Assembly: GCA_031278835.1 (NCBI GenBank)
Contig: JAITJP010000069.1
Location: 1 to 5,773 of the forward strand
Origin: Deltaproteobacteria bacterium
GTDB lineage: Bacteria; Desulfobacterota; Desulfarculia; Adiutricales; Adiutricaceae
Reading direction: 5' to 3'
DNA length: 5,773 nt
Positions 5,574 to 5,773 of the stretch are shown here, in pieces. Position numbers and translations under genes: made by a program. How positions within the stretch are numbered: position 1 is the stretch's first letter; each line of letters begins with the position of its first letter. The notes under the pieces were generated by a model. It was not told the DNA's origin. It searched no databases and saw nothing but the letters and a program-made list of their open reading frames with translations.

Positions 5574-5589
5574 AGCTAAATTCCCACCA
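5574..5589 (-). promoter_or_regulatory. Possible sigma54-type promoter of the secretin gene
   Basis: On the - strand TGGTGGG (5589-5583) and TAGCT (5578-5574) keep the invariant GG-N10-GC spacing of -24/-12 promoters. Transcription would begin near 5563, just ahead of the Shine-Dalgarno at 5560-5556. GG-N10-GC is short enough to occur by chance in a 225-base region, so this is weak. Confidence 0.2.
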
Positions 5590-5773
5590 AATGGGCCGCT
5601 TTAATCGCGGATGAGAGCCTTTGGACTAAACTTTCTAAACCGGCTCACCTGTTCCCACCTGAATTTTTGGTTTAAGTCCAAAAAAACACTAGGGGTTTTC
5701 GCGCTCCCAACTATATAATCGGCATTTTAGGCCAAGGTCTTTAATTACAAACCACTTAAAATTGATAAATTGT
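5590..5773. other. Upstream region of the secretin gene, no gene seen
   Basis: No pilP or other coding sequence is supported upstream of the secretin start. A - strand frame is open from the window edge to a TAG at 5691-5689, but its 27 residues show nothing recognisable. An AT-rich patch around 5710-5720 includes tatata without a well-spaced -35 box. Confidence 0.4.

Overview
The window reads as chromosomal DNA from a Gram-negative bacterium. It carries an LPS-core heptosyltransferase of family GT9 and a type IV pilus outer-membrane secretin, beside a small FmdB-type zinc-ribbon protein, translation initiation factor IF3 and a tRNA-Val(GAC). This gene set and the Cys-rich C-terminus of the heptosyltransferase suggest a deltaproteobacterium-like (Desulfobacterota-like) lineage, but that is an inference and no marker here proves it. 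Coding DNA is GC-rich and full of GGCC, while intergenic DNA is long and locally very AT-rich.

Layout, left to right. 1-110 is the tail of an unidentified + strand gene. 111-338 is non-coding with two small hairpins. 339-1409 (+) is a WaaC-type heptosyltransferase whose stop codon lies inside its own terminator stem. 1484-1689 holds a good sigma70 promoter and a long, possibly structured leader for fmdB at 1690-1986 (+), which ends in a strong terminator at 2047-2090. 2091-2634 is about 30% GC over most of its length and contains no intact gene. It is closed by a perfect 16-bp hairpin at 2635-2670 that can serve transcripts from both sides. 2757-3296 (-) is infC, which most likely starts with ATT. 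3297-3833 is its leader and promoter plus a terminator belonging to the upstream tRNA. 3834-3908 (-) is tRNA-Val with encoded CCA, behind a near-consensus promoter. 4148-5548 (-) is a short PilQ-type secretin with its own terminator. 5549-5773 is its upstream region.

The genes do not form one operon. The + strand genes (waaC, fmdB) and the - strand genes (pilQ, tRNA-Val, infC) converge on the AT-rich region, and each recognisable unit has its own terminator. infC stands alone, without the usual downstream rpmI-rplT, and the secretin has no visible pilMNOP neighbours inside the window. I see no evidence of a new defence, mobile or biosynthetic system. The most useful observations are the non-canonical infC start, the isolated infC, the roughly five-fold excess of GGCC, the structured fmdB leader and the AT-rich decayed-looking stretch.
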